This document shows positions 6,175-7,882 of a DNA stretch of 7,882 nt, piece by piece. The stretch is from assembly GCA_011620245.1 (NCBI GenBank), contig WOZN01000236.1, forward strand, positions 1-7,882, read 5' to 3'. The position numbers and the translations under genes were made by a program. Each line of letters opens with the position of its first letter. The stretch's first letter is position 1. The stretch comes from Acidovorax sp. Lineage in GTDB: Bacteria > Pseudomonadota > Gammaproteobacteria > Burkholderiales > Burkholderiaceae_C. The notes below the pieces were generated by a model, which was given only the letters and a program-made list of their open reading frames with translations, had not been told where the DNA came from and did not search any database.

Positions 6175-6184
6175 TTACATGTAA
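6175..6184. promoter_or_regulatory. TTACATGTAA palindrome upstream of the aldehyde dehydrogenase
   Basis: A perfect 10-base palindrome sits in the 41-base gap before the dehydrogenase start, a possible operator. The same short gap contains a good ribosome site, GAGG at 6192-6195, seven bases before the ATG. Ten bases of symmetry can occur by chance, so support is modest. Confidence 0.3.
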
Positions 6185-6202
6185 ACAACCTGAGGATCTG
6201 AC

Positions 6203-7711
6203 ATGAATATCTCCGACATTAAACACCTCATCTCTGAGAAGGCTGGAACCTTTCTGGCGCGCGGCACGCACCCTTTGCTGATCGACGGGCAATGGGTCCA
6301 GGCTGAGAGCGGTCAGACGATTGACGTTATCAACCCGGCCAACGAGGAGGTCATTGCCAAGGTGGCATCGGCCGGCAAAGCAGACGTGGACAAGGCTGTT
6401 GCTGCGGCGCGCCGTGCCTTCGACCAGGGTCCGTGGAGCAAGATGCGCGGTGCCGAGCGTGAACGCCTGCTGATGAAACTGGCCGATCTGCTGGAAGCCA
6501 ATGCACAGAGCTTTGCCGAGGTCGAATCCCTGGACAACGGCAAGTCCGCCGGCATGGCGCAAGCGGTGGATGTGGCGATAGCGGTTGACACTATCCGTTA
6601 CATGGCCGGCTGGGCCACCAAGATCGAGGGTGCGACTTCTGATATTTCGGTGCCGTTCGCGCCGCAAGCCGAATTCGTGACCTTCACGCGCCGTGAGGCA
6701 GTCGGTGTGGTGGCTGCCGTTGTGCCGTGGAACTTTCCGCTGCTGCTGGCGGTCTGGAAGCTCGCGCCGGCACTGGCAACTGGCTGCACGGTGGTGCTGA
6801 AACCTGCCGAGCAAACGCCTTTGACGGCGATCATGCTGGGCGAACTGATCATCGAAGCTGGCTTTCCGCCCGGCGTCGTCAACATCATCGTTGGCGATGG
6901 CCCGTCGGCGGGCGCCCCGTTGGTGAGCCATCCCGGCGTCGACAAGGTCAGCTTCACCGGCTCCACCGAAGTCGGCAAGCTGATCGGCAAGGCGGCGGTA
7001 GAGAACATGACGCGCTTCACGTTGGAGCTCGGTGGCAAGTCGCCGGTCATCGTTCTGGATGACTGCGACCCCGCCACCGCTGCTGCCGGCGCGGCGCAGG
7101 CCATCTTCTTCAACCATGGACAGGTCTGCTGCGCCGGCTCGCGCTTGTATGTGCAAAAGAAGATGTTCGACCGCGTGGTCGCCGATGTGGCGGAGATCGC
7201 GAAGTCGATGGCGCTGGGCCACGGTCTCGATCCAGCTTCGCAAATGGGTCCGCTGGTCTCGCGCGAACAGATGGACCGAGTCTGCAATTACATCAACATC
7301 GGCATGAGCCAGGGCGCCAACGTCGTAACCGGCGGCGGTCGTGCGGGTGAAAAGGGCTATTACGTGCACCCCACGATTCTGACCAATGTCAACGCCGACA
7401 TGCGCGTGGTGCAGGAAGAGATCTTCGGCCCGGTGTTGACCGCCATGCCGTATGACGACATCGAAGAAGTCGCGGCTTTGGCTAACAACACGCACTTTGG
7501 CCTGGGCGCGAGCATCTGGTCGAACAACCTGTCGAAGGTGCATCGGCTGATCCCCAAAATCAAGGCGGGCACGGTCTGGGTCAACTGCCACAGCATGCTC
7601 AATCCGGCCATGCCTTTCGGCGGCTACAAGCAGTCGGGCATTGGGCGTGACCTCGGTAAGGCATCGCTTGACTCCTATCTGGAGACGAAGTCGGTGTACA
7701 TCGCAGTCTGA
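6203..7711 (+). CDS. NAD(P)-dependent aldehyde dehydrogenase (phenylacetaldehyde/betaine-aldehyde DH type)
   Basis: A full-length 502-residue cytoplasmic aldehyde dehydrogenase that oxidises an aldehyde to the acid with NAD(P)+. All family landmarks are present: PWNFP with N177, VVLKPAEQTP with K200, the cofactor loop FTGSTEVG (251-258), the general base E275 in LELGGKSP, the catalytic C309 in NHGQVCCAGSR, EEIFGP with E406, and the C-terminal PFGGYKQSGIGRD. Its overall look is nearest the phenylacetaldehyde dehydrogenase (FeaB/StyD) and betaine-aldehyde groups, but the substrate cannot be read from sequence. It follows the esterase by 41 bases on the same strand with its own ribosome site. 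In context it would oxidise the aldehyde derived from the monooxygenase product after an alcohol dehydrogenase not seen here. It is GC-rich like the regulator gene, unlike the monooxygenase genes, so it may belong to the host core and predate the operon's arrival. Confidence 0.95.
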   Translation: MNISDIKHLISEKAGTFLARGTHPLLIDGQWVQAESGQTIDVINPANEEVIAKVASAGKADVDKAVAAARRAFDQGPWSKMRGAERERLLMKLADLLEANAQSFAEVESLDNGKSAGMAQAVDVAIAVDTIRYMAGWATKIEGATSDISVPFAPQAEFVTFTRREAVGVVAAVVPWNFPLLLAVWKLAPALATGCTVVLKPAEQTPLTAIMLGELIIEAGFPPGVVNIIVGDGPSAGAPLVSHPGVDKVSFTGSTEVGKLIGKAAVENMTRFTLELGGKSPVIVLDDCDPATAAAGAAQAIFFNHGQVCCAGSRLYVQKKMFDRVVADVAEIAKSMALGHGLDPASQMGPLVSREQMDRVCNYINIGMSQGANVVTGGGRAGEKGYYVHPTILTNVNADMRVVQEEIFGPVLTAMPYDDIEEVAALANNTHFGLGASIWSNNLSKVHRLIPKIKAGTVWVNCHSMLNPAMPFGGYKQSGIGRDLGKASLDSYLETKSVYIAV

Positions 7712-7725
7712 AGAGCAGCAGGAGT

Positions 7726-7760
7726 CGATGGTGAGTGGGGCGCCTGTCCCCTCGCCATCG
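7726..7760 (+). terminator. Intercistronic hairpin after the aldehyde dehydrogenase
   Basis: CGATGGTGAGTGGGG (7726-7740) pairs with CCCCTCGCCATCG (7748-7760) through 13 pairs, with one G-U and one bulged T, around a 7-base loop. A TTTT run comes only 13 bases later (7773-7776), so termination may be weak or absent. The next gene starts 48 bases downstream. Confidence 0.4.
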
Positions 7761-7808
7761 GTGGCTGTCCGCTTTTCAGATAGCAAAATTGCGTCACCAG
7801 GAACAGAA

Positions 7809-7882
7809 ATGATCGGACTCCAGTTCACTCCCCGACAGCTTGGAGAGGCTCGGGCCAGCGGCCTGTGGCTCGACAAGACCTT
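7809..7882 (+). CDS. Start of a further gene, possibly an AMP-forming acyl-CoA synthetase (partial)
   Basis: An open frame begins with ATG at 7809, preceded by AGGA (7799-7802) at good spacing, and runs off the window. The 24 visible residues begin MIGLQFTPRQLGEARASG and continue LWLDKT. The A-x-GLW-x-D-x-T pattern resembles the N-terminus of some AMP-dependent acyl-CoA synthetases (cyclohexanecarboxylate-CoA ligase type), which would fit after an aldehyde dehydrogenase. The visible part is too short for a firm product call. Confidence 0.5.
   Translation, partial: MIGLQFTPRQLGEARASGLWLDKT

Noticed and set aside
6149..7876. Long minus-strand open frame of 575 codons
   Set aside because: It is antisense to the aldehyde dehydrogenase, which has every catalytic motif. 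The antisense product is rich in His, Arg and Asp with no recognisable domain, as expected from GC-rich third positions.
1..7882. tRNA, rRNA, CRISPR array, insertion sequence or attachment site
   Set aside because: No cloverleaf, spaced repeat array, transposase motif or terminal repeat was recognised on either strand.

Overview
The window carries a complete copper membrane monooxygenase (Cu-MMO; particulate methane/ammonia monooxygenase superfamily) operon in the order C-A-B. It lies between a divergent AcoR-like regulator and an aldehyde dehydrogenase, and the start of one more gene is cut by the right edge. Good Shine-Dalgarno sites, tight gene overlaps and GC-rich flanking genes suggest a proteobacterium. 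A heterotrophic betaproteobacterium (Burkholderiales-like) is my best guess, from general resemblance only. Nothing in the window points to a dedicated methanotroph or nitrifier: no methanol dehydrogenase, no hydroxylamine oxidoreductase and no copCD.

Layout: 45-1325 (minus), a GAF/PAS/Fis-type HTH regulator lacking the AAA+ sigma-54 activator domain. 1326-1468, a divergent control region with two short dyads and a 9-bp direct repeat. 1469-2260, Cu-MMO subunit C. 2261-2423, a long structured, AT-rich spacer. 2424-3233, subunit A. 3230-4489, subunit B, overlapping A by ATGA. 4497-4535, a strong 16-bp hairpin. 4615-5217, a small secreted, membrane-anchored protein. 5214-6161, a lipoprotein alpha/beta hydrolase, overlapping its neighbour by GTGA. 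6203-7711, an NAD(P)-dependent aldehyde dehydrogenase. 7726-7760, a hairpin. 7809 to the edge, the start of another gene, possibly an acyl-CoA synthetase.

Reading the genes together: the CAB complex would hydroxylate a small substrate at the membrane. The aldehyde dehydrogenase, and perhaps an acyl-CoA ligase, would carry the product on through aldehyde and acid. This fits a short-chain hydrocarbon monooxygenase feeding carbon metabolism better than ammonia oxidation. The alcohol dehydrogenase step is not seen here. The small secreted protein has an N-terminal His after predicted signal cleavage and two conserved-looking Cys residues, which suggests copper handling. The hydrolase is translationally coupled to it but has no obvious role in a Cu-MMO operon.

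The most notable points are: (i) a divergent Cu-MMO in an apparently heterotrophic context; (ii) subunit B keeps the CuB ligands but has Arg where Methylococcus PmoB has His72; (iii) the coupled gene pair downstream of pmoB; (iv) a drop in GC across the monooxygenase genes relative to both flanks, consistent with transfer; (v) a regulator with a Fis-type HTH but no ATPase domain.
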